Source of the DNA: JAWVZU01 sp033722075
GTDB taxonomy: Bacteria > Pseudomonadota > Gammaproteobacteria > Xanthomonadales > SZUA-38
Assembly: GCA_033722075.1 (NCBI GenBank)
Contig: JAWVZU010000234.1
Coordinates: forward strand, 1-6,237
Reading direction: 5' to 3'
DNA length: 6,237 nt
Shown: piece after piece, positions 1 to 5,976 of the stretch
Numbering within the stretch: the first letter of the stretch is position 1
Layout of the letters: each line of letters begins with the position of its first letter
Program-made: the position numbers and the translations under genes
The notes under the pieces: model-generated
The model's input: the letters and a program-made list of their open reading frames with translations, nothing else
Database searches by the model: none
Told to the model about the DNA's origin: nothing

Positions 1-1
1 C

Positions 2-292
2 GGGCCGGATGCGGAGGTTGTCGACCGCATTGATTACTCGGTGGACGATTCCCGACGCGCATCTTTCGTCGCTGCCATTCGCCGCTACCTCCCGGACCTG
101 GATGGGGCCGATCTTCAACCCGCCTATGCGGGCATTCGGACTTCGGCCGCCGATGGGGATTTTCACCTGCTGGGCCCGGCGGAACAGGGCGTCGAAGGAC
201 TGGTCAGCCTGCTGGGTATCGACTCTCCGGGGTTGACCGCGTGTCTGACATTGGCCGACAAGGTCGTTCAGCGGTTCGCCCTGGGATCATAG
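2..292 (+). CDS. FAD-dependent oxidoreductase, L-2-hydroxyglutarate oxidase type (C-terminal part)
   Basis: Only the last 96 codons are present; the gene enters from the left edge in the frame beginning at base 2 and stops with TAG at 290-292. What is seen: a YAGIR motif (residues 42-46 of the visible part), then a DFHLLGP strand and the run GLVSLLGIDSPGLTA (66-80), followed by a helix. This order is typical of the C-terminus of DAO-fold FAD enzymes of the COG0579/LhgO group, where the glycine- and proline-rich segment lies against the FAD and substrate. Members oxidise 2-hydroxy acids such as L-2-hydroxyglutarate and pass electrons to oxygen or to the quinone pool. The N-terminal dinucleotide-binding motif is outside the window, so the substrate cannot be settled. 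The gene converges on mgtE, with the two 3' ends overlapping by 6 bases. There is no visible link to the PTS genes. An internal ATG at 41 is not the start, because the frame is open and family-like upstream of it. Confidence 0.82.
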   Translation, partial: GPDAEVVDRIDYSVDDSRRASFVAAIRRYLPDLDGADLQPAYAGIRTSAADGDFHLLGPAEQGVEGLVSLLGIDSPGLTACLTLADKVVQRFALGS

Positions 293-1645
293 AAGGAGCA
301 CGGAGCCCAGCCCCAGCAGGGCGACGAACCCGACCACATCGGTCACCGTGGTGAGAACCACGCCGCCTGCCAGTGCCGGGTCGATGGCAAGGCGTCGCAG
401 GACGATCGGCACCAGGACCCCCGCCAGCGCGCCCATGACCAGGTTGATGACGATGGCCAGCGCAGCCACGATGCCGAGCATCGGGAGGCGGAACCAGAGC
501 AGGGCGACGATGCCGACCACCAGGGCCCAGAGAAGCCCGTTGAGGCTGCCGACGGCCAGTTCCTTGTTAAGCAAGGCGCTCGTATTGCCGGGACCGATCC
601 GCCCGGTGGCCATGCCGCGGATCATCAGCGTCAGGGTCTGGCTCCCCGCAATTCCGCCCATGGAGGCCACGACCGGCATCAGCACGGCGAGGGCGACGAC
701 CTGCTCCAGCGTGTGATCGAAGATCCCCACGAACCACCCCGCGACGAAGGCCGTGATGAGGTTGACGCCAAGGTAAAGGGCGCGCCGCTTGCTGCTTGCG
801 AACACCGGCGCGAACATATCGTCCTCCTCGTCCAGGCCGGCCATGCTCATGACGTTATGTTCGGCTTCTTCGCGGATCACGTCGACAACGTCGTCGATCG
901 TGATACGACCGAGCAGCCTACCGGCTGGGTCGACCACGGGGGCGGATACCCAGTCGTTGTGCTCGAACTCGGTGGCCACGTCGGCCGCGGACAGGTCCAC
1001 CGCAATGGCCCGGTCGCCCCGGCGGATGATTTCTTCCACCGGCAGGTCGGGCTCCCGGCACAGCAGGTCCGCCAGGGCAAGGCGACCGAGGTAGCGCCCC
1101 TCGCGGTCGGTGACGAACAGGTCGTCGGCGGGCTCCGGCATGGCGCCGCGCATACGCAGGTAGCGCTGAACCACGTCCAGATTGACGTCGCTGCGGATGG
1201 TCACCACCTCCGGGTCCATCAGGCCGCCGGCGGAATGCTCGGGATAGGACAGGACCTGGGCGAGACGCTCCCGGTCGGTCCGGTCCATGACCGTCAGAAT
1301 CTGCTTGATGACCTGGTCCGGCAGGTCGTCGAGGATGTCGGCGAGGTCGTCGAGGTCCAGTTCGGAGGTCGCCTCGACCAGCTCCTCGTGCTCCATGGCC
1401 TCGATCAGGCTGGACCGGACCTCGTCCGCGACATGAACCAGGATCTCGCCGTCCAGCGACGGATCGACCAGTTCCCAGACCAGGTTGCGGGGCTCGGGCG
1501 GGAGCGACTCCAGAAGGTCCGCGATCTCGCCCGCCGGCAGGCTGTTCAACAGGCGACGGACGGGCTGCAGGCGCCCGGTCTTCAGCGCATCGGAGAGACG
1601 CTGCAGCTGTCGCTCGGTCTTTTCGTGACGGGCAAATTCAGCCAT
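287..1645 (-). CDS. mgtE: MgtE-type Mg2+ channel/transporter
   Basis: A 452-residue inner-membrane protein, the usual length for MgtE, which lets Mg2+ into the cell and closes when internal Mg2+ is high. Domains in order: an acidic helical N domain (about 5-135, with dense Asp/Glu at 85-110), two CBS domains (about 138-200 and 201-260) opening with SAGGLMDPEVVTI at 138-150, an acidic plug-helix/linker region (about 250-277), and a membrane domain of about five helices (about 290-452). Pore-family motifs are present: PVVASMGGIAGSQTLT (324-339) and TTVTDVVGF (432-440). Asp436 sits where family members keep the pore Asp (D432 in Thermus, by memory of the family). The start ATG has only a weak AGG six bases upstream. 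The gene is last in the - strand series, 120 bases after ptsI, unlike the overlapping genes before it, so it may have its own expression control. By sequence the assignment is firm; Co2+ transport is possible in this family. Confidence 0.96.
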   Translation of the reverse strand: MAEFARHEKTERQLQRLSDALKTGRLQPVRRLLNSLPAGEIADLLESLPPEPRNLVWELVDPSLDGEILVHVADEVRSSLIEAMEHEELVEATSELDLDDLADILDDLPDQVIKQILTVMDRTDRERLAQVLSYPEHSAGGLMDPEVVTIRSDVNLDVVQRYLRMRGAMPEPADDLFVTDREGRYLGRLALADLLCREPDLPVEEIIRRGDRAIAVDLSAADVATEFEHNDWVSAPVVDPAGRLLGRITIDDVVDVIREEAEHNVMSMAGLDEEDDMFAPVFASSKRRALYLGVNLITAFVAGWFVGIFDHTLEQVVALAVLMPVVASMGGIAGSQTLTLMIRGMATGRIGPGNTSALLNKELAVGSLNGLLWALVVGIVALLWFRLPMLGIVAALAIVINLVMGALAGVLVPIVLRRLAIDPALAGGVVLTTVTDVVGFVALLGLGSVLLL

Positions 1646-1679
1646 GGCTAGCCTGGTTTTGCGTTGAGTGGCCGGAAAC

Positions 1680-1704
1680 CCGGGGCAAGGTTCCCGTGCC
1701 CCGG
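1680..1704 (-). other. GC-rich hairpin upstream of mgtE
   Basis: CCGGGGCA at 1680-1687 pairs perfectly with TGCCCCGG at 1697-1704, giving an 8-bp stem around a 9-base loop. On the - strand it lies 61 bases after the ptsI stop codon and 34 bases before the mgtE start. The bases that follow it (GGTTTCCGG) lack a T-tract, so it is not a canonical terminator. It may slow or attenuate readthrough, or stabilise the mRNA. In DNA this rich in GC such a stem can also arise by chance. Confidence 0.4.
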
Positions 1705-1738
1705 CGGAATCGGCGATAGTTTCTCAGGATGGCACGTC

Positions 1739-1751
1739 CGAGTGAAACTCG
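1739..1751 (-). other. Small hairpin after ptsI
   Basis: CGAGT at 1739-1743 and ACTCG at 1747-1751 form a perfect 5-bp stem with a 3-base loop. GCA at 1732-1734 can add an outer pairing with TGC at 1752-1754 across a one-sided bulge. It begins 14 bases after the ptsI stop codon. No T-run follows. It may protect the 3' end of the PTS message after processing, but it is short enough to be chance. Confidence 0.25.
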
Positions 1752-1765
1752 TGCGATGTCGGAGC

Positions 1766-3502
1766 CTACAGCGAATTCATTTCACGGACCAGAGTGCTGA
1801 TCCGGAGCGGATTGGTGGCCCGCATGATCCGCCGGATGTAGGGCTGGATCTCGTCCAGGTGGGTCGCCTTGACGACCTGTTTCACTTCAAGGATCCCGCC
1901 CGGGTGCATGCTGAAATCGCGCAGGCCCATCCCGAGCAGGAGGCGCGTGTAGCGGGGGTCCCCGGCCATCTCTCCACACATCGACACTTCCTTGTCGGCA
2001 TTCGCACCGGCTTCGATGGTCATCTGCAGCAAGCGCAGAATCGAGGGGTGGAGCGGATCGTAGAGATAGCTCACCTGGTCGTCGATCCGGTCGATGGCCA
2101 GCGTGTACTGGATGAGATCGTTGGTGCCGATCGATAGAAAGTCGACGTACTTGGCGATGGTGCCGGCCGCGATGGCCGCGGCGGGCACCTCGATCATGGC
2201 GCCGATGGGCATGCGTTCCGGGACCTCGTGGCCTTCCCGCTTGAGGTCCCGTATGGTCAGCTTGAGCAGGTTCTTGACCTGGAACAGTTCCTGGGCTGTG
2301 GACACCATCGGAATCATGAGACGCACCGGGCCCGCGCTTGCTGCCCGGACGATGGCCCGCAGCTGCGGGATGAACAGGCTGTGGTCGTTGAGGCACAGGC
2401 GAATGGCCCGCAGGCCCATGGCGGGATTGACCGGGATATCGCCGCGCTGGCTGCGTCCGGGCAGAGGCTTGTCGGCGCCGAGGTCCATGGTGCGGATGGT
2501 CACCGGACGGCCGTGCATCGAGTTGATGATCTCGACGTACGATTCGTACTGCTCGTCCTCCGACGGCGGCTCGGGCCGGTTCAGGAACAGATACTCGGTC
2601 CGATACAGGCCGATCCCTTCGGCGCCGCAGCCGCCAACCAGTTCCAGGTCGGCCGGGAGGTCGAGGTTGGCTTCGAGCATGATCCGGGTCCCGCACCGGG
2701 TCACCGCCTCCTCGTCCTTGAGCCGGTCCAGATGGCGCTGGTGCTTGCGGATGGCTCGCAGCCGCGCGCGGTAGTGGGACTGGACCGTGCGGTTGGCGTC
2801 GGCGATGACGATGCCGCGCCCGCCGTCGACCAGGACCTGCTCGTCCTCGAGAAACAGCTGGCGGGCGTGATGGACGCCCATGGCGGCCGGGATCTTCAGG
2901 CTGCGGGCGAGGATCGCCGTGTGGGACAGGGGGCCCCCGAATTCCGTGACCAGCCCGGCAAGACCGTTATGGTAGAGCAGGGTGAGGTCGGCCGGTGCCA
3001 GGTCGTCGGCCACCAGCACGATGCCGCGATAGTTCTCGTGCCGCTCACCCTCGGCGTCCGTCTCGTCCATGAGGTGGCGCTGGATACGGCTGATGACCTG
3101 GTCGACGTCGTCGATGCGGGAGGCCAGGTAGGGATCGTCCATGTCGTCGAAGACGGCCGCGAGCCGATTGCGATGGACCTGCAGCGCCCACTCGGCATTG
3201 CACTCGAGGTCCCGGATGGCCTGGGCCGGCGGCTCGGTGAGCGCACCGTCTTCCAGCATCAGGGCATGCGCATCGATGAACTCCAGGACTTCCGCGGGCG
3301 TCGAAGGCGGGATTCGGTCGCGGACCTCGCGCAACTCGGCCCGCGCATCGGCCACCGCCTTGCGGAAGCGCATCACTTCCTGCTCAACCAGTTCGTTGCG
3401 GATGGCGCGCTGGGAGATCTCCAGCTGATGCCGTCGGGCGATATGGACCTTGCCGATGGCAATGCCCCGGGATACGCCCGTGCCCTGGACGGCCATCGTC
3501 AT
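1766..3502 (-). CDS. ptsI: PTS enzyme I (phosphoenolpyruvate-protein phosphotransferase), without GAF domain
   Basis: A cytoplasmic enzyme that takes phosphate from phosphoenolpyruvate and gives it to HPr, the entry point of the PTS. At 578 residues it matches classical EI (about 575). Domains: N-terminal HPr-binding and phospho-His region (1-230) with GGPLSHTAILAR and phospho-acceptor His194; then the PEP-binding TIM barrel with GLYRTEYLF (Arg301), RTMDLGADK (337-345), GAMIEVP (Glu438), SIGTNDLIQY (457-466) and SMCGEMAGDP with catalytic Cys509. All expected active-site residues are present. It lacks the N-terminal GAF domain that defines EI-Ntr (PtsP), although it sits in a nitrogen-PTS-type cluster; genomes of this kind often label it ptsP. 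The start ATG overlaps the HPr stop (ATGA at 3499-3502) and has GGAG at the right spacing; a second ATG two codons downstream is possible but less well placed. Its products would charge HPr from the gene just upstream. Confidence 0.97.
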   Translation of the reverse strand: MTMAVQGTGVSRGIAIGKVHIARRHQLEISQRAIRNELVEQEVMRFRKAVADARAELREVRDRIPPSTPAEVLEFIDAHALMLEDGALTEPPAQAIRDLECNAEWALQVHRNRLAAVFDDMDDPYLASRIDDVDQVISRIQRHLMDETDAEGERHENYRGIVLVADDLAPADLTLLYHNGLAGLVTEFGGPLSHTAILARSLKIPAAMGVHHARQLFLEDEQVLVDGGRGIVIADANRTVQSHYRARLRAIRKHQRHLDRLKDEEAVTRCGTRIMLEANLDLPADLELVGGCGAEGIGLYRTEYLFLNRPEPPSEDEQYESYVEIINSMHGRPVTIRTMDLGADKPLPGRSQRGDIPVNPAMGLRAIRLCLNDHSLFIPQLRAIVRAASAGPVRLMIPMVSTAQELFQVKNLLKLTIRDLKREGHEVPERMPIGAMIEVPAAAIAAGTIAKYVDFLSIGTNDLIQYTLAIDRIDDQVSYLYDPLHPSILRLLQMTIEAGANADKEVSMCGEMAGDPRYTRLLLGMGLRDFSMHPGGILEVKQVVKATHLDEIQPYIRRIMRATNPLRISTLVREMNSL

Positions 3503-3768
3503 TCGCCTTCTCCAAACTTGTCCGCGACCAGCTCGCGCAGGGCCTCGAAGGCGTCGGCTTCGTCCTTGCCATCGACCCTAACGTCGATTGTCGTCCCCTT
3601 GGCCGCAGCAAGCATCATCACCCCCATGATGCTCTTGGCGTTGACCGCGCGGCCATCGCGAACGATGGTGATCTCGCTGGAGTAGGAGGAGGCGACGTTG
3701 ACGAGCTTCGCTGCGGCCCGAGCGTGCAGGCCGAGGCGGTTCTCGATGGTCAAGGTCTCCTCGATCAA
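3499..3768 (-). CDS. ptsH: HPr phosphocarrier protein (TTG start)
   Basis: An 89-residue cytoplasmic phosphocarrier, normal HPr size. The phosphorylation loop RLGLHARAAAK (11-21) has His15, which takes phosphate from EI, and Arg17. The second site, NAKSIMGVMMLAA (43-55), has Ser46 in the full HprK recognition context, matching the hprK gene in the same operon. His15-P would be passed to the mannose-type EIIA and to EIIA-Ntr; Ser46-P is known in this family to slow transfer from EI. The start codon is TTG, not ATG: it overlaps the stop of the upstream EIIA gene (TTGA at 3765-3768) and has AGGAG seven bases upstream. The N-terminus starting here (MIEETLTIENRLGLHAR) matches the family with no missing strand, and no ATG is available before His15. 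It could equally be called npr/ptsO, as the relay is of nitrogen-PTS type. Confidence 0.96.
   Translation of the reverse strand: MIEETLTIENRLGLHARAAAKLVNVASSYSSEITIVRDGRAVNAKSIMGVMMLAAAKGTTIDVRVDGKDEADAFEALRELVADKFGEGE
3510..3513 (-). promoter_or_regulatory. Ribosome binding site of ptsI
   Basis: GGAG on the - strand, seven bases before the ATG at 3500-3502 and followed by AAGG (3506-3509). It favours this ATG over the in-frame ATG two codons later. It lies inside the 3' end of the HPr gene. Confidence 0.65.
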
Positions 3769-4157
3769 GCCGGATCTCCTGCAAAGATCGAGCGGTGGCC
3801 GGCCTCGATGACCTTCTCGACCATCTCTGCCAGTCCCACATCGGCATAATTGTGGGCCCGCATCAGCATACCGAGATTGAGGCCGTGGACGACGCTGGTC
3901 CGACCCGCCTCGATGAGTCCATGGGCAATGTTGCTGGGCGTGGCGCCGTACAGATCCGTCAGGATCAACACGCCGTCGCCGTCGTCGAGGTCGGCGATCA
4001 GCTTCTGCCCGTCCTCGATTCGGTTCTGCGGCTCGTCGTCGGGCTGAATTTCCAGCAGGGCGGTCCGCAGCGCGTAGCCGTCGACGAGAACGTCGGCCTG
4101 GCGCAGGACCGCCTGGCCGAGGTCGGCATGGGTGACGAGCAGCACCGCGACGCTCAT
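3765..4157 (-). CDS. PTS EIIA protein, mannose/fructose/sorbose family, single domain
   Basis: A 130-residue cytoplasmic protein, equal to a lone EIIA-Man domain (the first domain of E. coli ManX). The N-terminal strand VAVLLVTHADLG places the phospho-acceptor His at residue 10. The second family block, VLILTDLYGATPSNIA (63-78) with Asp68, and the third, HGLNLGMLMRA (91-101), are both present, so it should accept phosphate from HPr. No EIIB, EIIC or EIID partner is encoded beside it, so a regulatory role rather than sugar uptake is the better inference; its output partner is unknown. The ATG overlaps the rapZ stop (ATGA at 4154-4157) and has GGGAG five bases upstream. Its stop overlaps the TTG start of HPr. 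The related EIIA of dihydroxyacetone kinase (DhaM) is another single-domain relative, but no dhaK/dhaL genes are here. Confidence 0.92.
   Translation of the reverse strand: MSVAVLLVTHADLGQAVLRQADVLVDGYALRTALLEIQPDDEPQNRIEDGQKLIADLDDGDGVLILTDLYGATPSNIAHGLIEAGRTSVVHGLNLGMLMRAHNYADVGLAEMVEKVIEAGHRSIFAGDPA
3776..3780 (-). promoter_or_regulatory. Ribosome binding site that fixes the HPr TTG start
   Basis: On the - strand this reads AGGAG, seven bases before the TTG at 3766-3768. It lies within the last codons of the mannose-type EIIA gene. Strong spacing and sequence support TTG as the true start of HPr. Confidence 0.75.
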
Positions 4158-5023
4158 ATGAGCTCCCGGTGGTAGGTCAGGACCTGGTCGTGCCGGGAGC
4201 GGAAATGGTCCGCGACCTGCTCGGCCACGTAGACCGAGCGATGTCGCCCACCGGTGCAGCCGATGCCGATCGTGAGGCTGCTGCGGTTCTGGATCTGGTA
4301 GCGAGGCAACCAGGTTTCCAGCCAGGTGCAGATGTCCTCCACGAAGGCATTCACATCCGGCTGGGCTGCCAGATACTCCTGCACCTCCGGCTCACGCCCG
4401 GAAAGCGGTCGCAAATCCGGCTCCCAATGCGGGTTGGGCAGGCAGCGCGCGTCGAAGGCGATGTCCAGGTCGGCTGGCACGCCCTGCTTGAAAGCAAACG
4501 ATTCCAGGAGCAGCACCAGCGGCTGCTCGCCCATGCCGAGCGTGTCGCAGATCTCGCGCCGCAGCTGATGGATGCTCAGGTCGCTCGTATCGAACTTCAC
4601 ATCCGCCATCTCGAGCAGCGGTGCCATGAGCTTCCGTTCCCTGGCGATGGCCTGGCTCAGGCCCATGCTCTTGATGTCCAGCGGGTGGCGCCGACGGGTC
4701 TCGCTGAAGCGACGAAGCAGGGTGGCGTCTGCGGCGTTGAGGAAAAAGACCCGGCAGTTCGGATTCATTTTTCGCGCCGCGGCCACCACCTCGGGCAACC
4801 GGCTGATTTCTTCTTCACCGCTGCGAATGTCGATACCCAGGGCGATCCGCGGGACGCCGTGGCGGTTCTGCCCGTGCAGGTGAGCCAGGGTGGTTTCCAC
4901 CAGACCGATCGGCAGGTTGTCGATGCAGTAGAAGTCCAAGTCCTCTAGGGTGGCCAGGGCAACCGATTTGCCCGAGCCGGACAGACCGGTCACGATGATC
5001 CAGCTGTTGTCCTGCCTGCTCAT
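4154..5023 (-). CDS. rapZ: RapZ, RNase adaptor protein / P-loop nucleotide-binding protein
   Basis: A 289-residue protein (E. coli RapZ, formerly YhbJ, has 284). In enterobacteria it binds the small RNAs GlmY and GlmZ, presents GlmZ to RNase E, and so controls glucosamine-6-phosphate synthase in response to the amino-sugar level. The N-terminal ATPase-like domain has Walker A GLSGSGKS (13-20), DFYCIDNLP (30-38) and ALGIDIRSG (61-69); a conserved FLNAADATLLRRFSETRRRHPL-type helix follows (94-115). The C-terminal domain has ESFAFKQGVP (174-183), FDARCLPNPHW (190-200) and IGIGCTGGRHRSV (252-264). The last residues (HDQVLTYHRELI) lack the lysine/arginine cluster that ends the E. coli protein and is needed there for RNA binding, so sRNA binding here is uncertain. 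The ATG overlaps the hprK stop (ATGA at 5020-5023). AGGA directly abuts the ATG with no spacer, so translation probably depends on ribosomes finishing hprK. Confidence 0.96.
   Translation of the reverse strand: MSRQDNSWIIVTGLSGSGKSVALATLEDLDFYCIDNLPIGLVETTLAHLHGQNRHGVPRIALGIDIRSGEEEISRLPEVVAAARKMNPNCRVFFLNAADATLLRRFSETRRRHPLDIKSMGLSQAIARERKLMAPLLEMADVKFDTSDLSIHQLRREICDTLGMGEQPLVLLLESFAFKQGVPADLDIAFDARCLPNPHWEPDLRPLSGREPEVQEYLAAQPDVNAFVEDICTWLETWLPRYQIQNRSSLTIGIGCTGGRHRSVYVAEQVADHFRSRHDQVLTYHRELI
4163..4167 (-). promoter_or_regulatory. Ribosome binding site of the mannose-type EIIA gene
   Basis: GGGAG on the - strand, five bases before the ATG at 4155-4157, inside the last codons of rapZ. Its strength contrasts with the poor sites in front of rapZ and hprK. 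Confidence 0.65.
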
Positions 5024-5976
5024 TCCTGTGAATCGGTCAGAAAGTCTTCATGGCGCCGGAGAAACTCGGCGGCCGCATCGTAACCCTTGAGTTTGAGATT
5101 GTGATTACGGACCGCCGCCTCGACGATGACCGCGATGTTGCGACCGGGCGCAACCGGGATGGTGATGACCGGGACTTCGATGCCCAGGAGGTTGCGATAG
5201 CTCACGTCGCCGTGCAGCCGGTCGATCTCGTTGCGCGCCGCGGCATTTTCGAAGGCGGCGAGATCCAGGTGCACGACCAGCTTGAGATACTTGTTCTGCT
5301 TGATCGCACTGTCGCCGAACATGGCGCGCACGTTCAGCACGCCCAGCCCGCGGACTTCCAGGCAATCCTGGAGCAATTCGGGGCAGGTGCCGTCCAGCAC
5401 ATCGGGCGGGATCAGGGTCATGACCGGTGCGTCGTCGGCGATCAGGCGATGCCCGCGCGTGATCAGTTCCAGGGCCAGTTCGCTCTTGCCCGAGCCGCTG
5501 TCGCCGGTAATCAGCACGCCGATGCTGAAGACTTCCATGAAGACCCCGTGGACCGTGGTGCTGCGGGCCAGTCGCCGGGCCAGGTAGTGCTGGACGTGAC
5601 CCACCAGGTCGACTCCCGGCGTGGGCGACCGCCACAGGGGCATGCGACTTTCCTCGGCCCCTTCCGCGAGGTCGTCGGGAACCATCAGGTCGTCCGACAC
5701 GATCAGGGCGACGGGCTTGTCGGCAATGATCGCGGCGATCGTTTCCCAGCGTTTGCGGGAATCCAGCGAGTCCAGGTAGCGCAGTTCCTCGAGGCCCAGG
5801 ACCTGGATGTCGTTGGGGTGCACCAGGTTGAGAAAGCCGCAAAGGGAGGGGCGCAGTTCCGGGCTGTCGGTGGCGGCCACGGCCCGGTTTTCGCCCTCCG
5901 GCCCGGCTGCCCGGCTGAGCTGCAGACGGTCCTTAAGGCTGCGAAAAAGCTCCGCAGCTGAAATCGACTGGTTCAT
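5020..5976 (-). CDS. hprK: HPr kinase/phosphorylase
   Basis: A 318-residue bifunctional enzyme that phosphorylates HPr on Ser46 with ATP or PPi and removes the phosphate by phosphorolysis. It is full length (about 310-320 in Firmicutes), unlike the short alphaproteobacterial forms. The N-terminal domain (about 1-130) includes GFLNLVHPNDIQVLG (47-61). The kinase domain has HGVFMEVF with His143, Walker A GDSGSGKS (158-165), RGHRLIADDAP with Asp181-Asp182, the family signature LEVRGLGVLNVRAMFG (206-221) and the C-terminal PGRNIAVIVEAAVRNHNLKLKGYDA (277-301). The frame is open for 48 more codons upstream (to 6120), but that stretch is Arg/Pro/Gly-rich shadow of ptsN. The ATG at 5974-5976 is preferred because it overlaps the ptsN stop (ATGA) and begins a family-like N-terminus. 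No clear Shine-Dalgarno precedes it, so coupling to ptsN is likely. Its substrate, HPr, is three genes downstream. Confidence 0.96.
   Translation of the reverse strand: MNQSISAAELFRSLKDRLQLSRAAGPEGENRAVAATDSPELRPSLCGFLNLVHPNDIQVLGLEELRYLDSLDSRKRWETIAAIIADKPVALIVSDDLMVPDDLAEGAEESRMPLWRSPTPGVDLVGHVQHYLARRLARSTTVHGVFMEVFSIGVLITGDSGSGKSELALELITRGHRLIADDAPVMTLIPPDVLDGTCPELLQDCLEVRGLGVLNVRAMFGDSAIKQNKYLKLVVHLDLAAFENAAARNEIDRLHGDVSYRNLLGIEVPVITIPVAPGRNIAVIVEAAVRNHNLKLKGYDAAAEFLRRHEDFLTDSQE

Larger units (their letters stand above)
1646..1765 (-). other. Noncoding gap between ptsI and mgtE
   Basis: This 120-base stretch is the only real intergenic space in the window. It holds two inverted repeats (1739-1751 and 1680-1704), each listed separately. 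I see no run of T after either in the direction of transcription, so neither is a standard intrinsic terminator. I found no good sigma-70 -35/-10 pair; a TTTCAC near 1742-1747 on the - strand has no convincing -10 at normal spacing. It could be an mRNA spacer with partial termination or processing, or a leader for mgtE. Confidence 0.5.

Noticed and set aside
278..322. Inverted repeat GCCCTG/CAGGGC near the convergent stops as a shared terminator
   Set aside because: The loop is 33 bases, it lies within coding sequence, and there is no T-tract on either side.
713..1651. 312-residue open frame on the + strand opposite mgtE
   Set aside because: It is the antisense shadow of mgtE: rich in His, Val, Gln and Asp with no recognisable motif, as expected from the complement of high-GC coding DNA.
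1680..1704. Hairpin as an intrinsic terminator of the PTS operon
   Set aside because: The stem is good, but no T-run follows it on the - strand, so I list it only as a hairpin.
1664..2137. 157-residue open frame on the + strand starting in the ptsI-mgtE gap
   Set aside because: Most of it lies opposite ptsI, and the start has no convincing ribosome site or motif.
2228..3685. 485-residue open frame on the + strand opposite ptsI
   Set aside because: Antisense shadow of ptsI and HPr, whose motifs are complete on the - strand; the translation has no family features.
5050..5961. 303-residue open frame on the + strand opposite hprK
   Set aside because: Antisense shadow of hprK in high-GC DNA, with no domain I can recognise.
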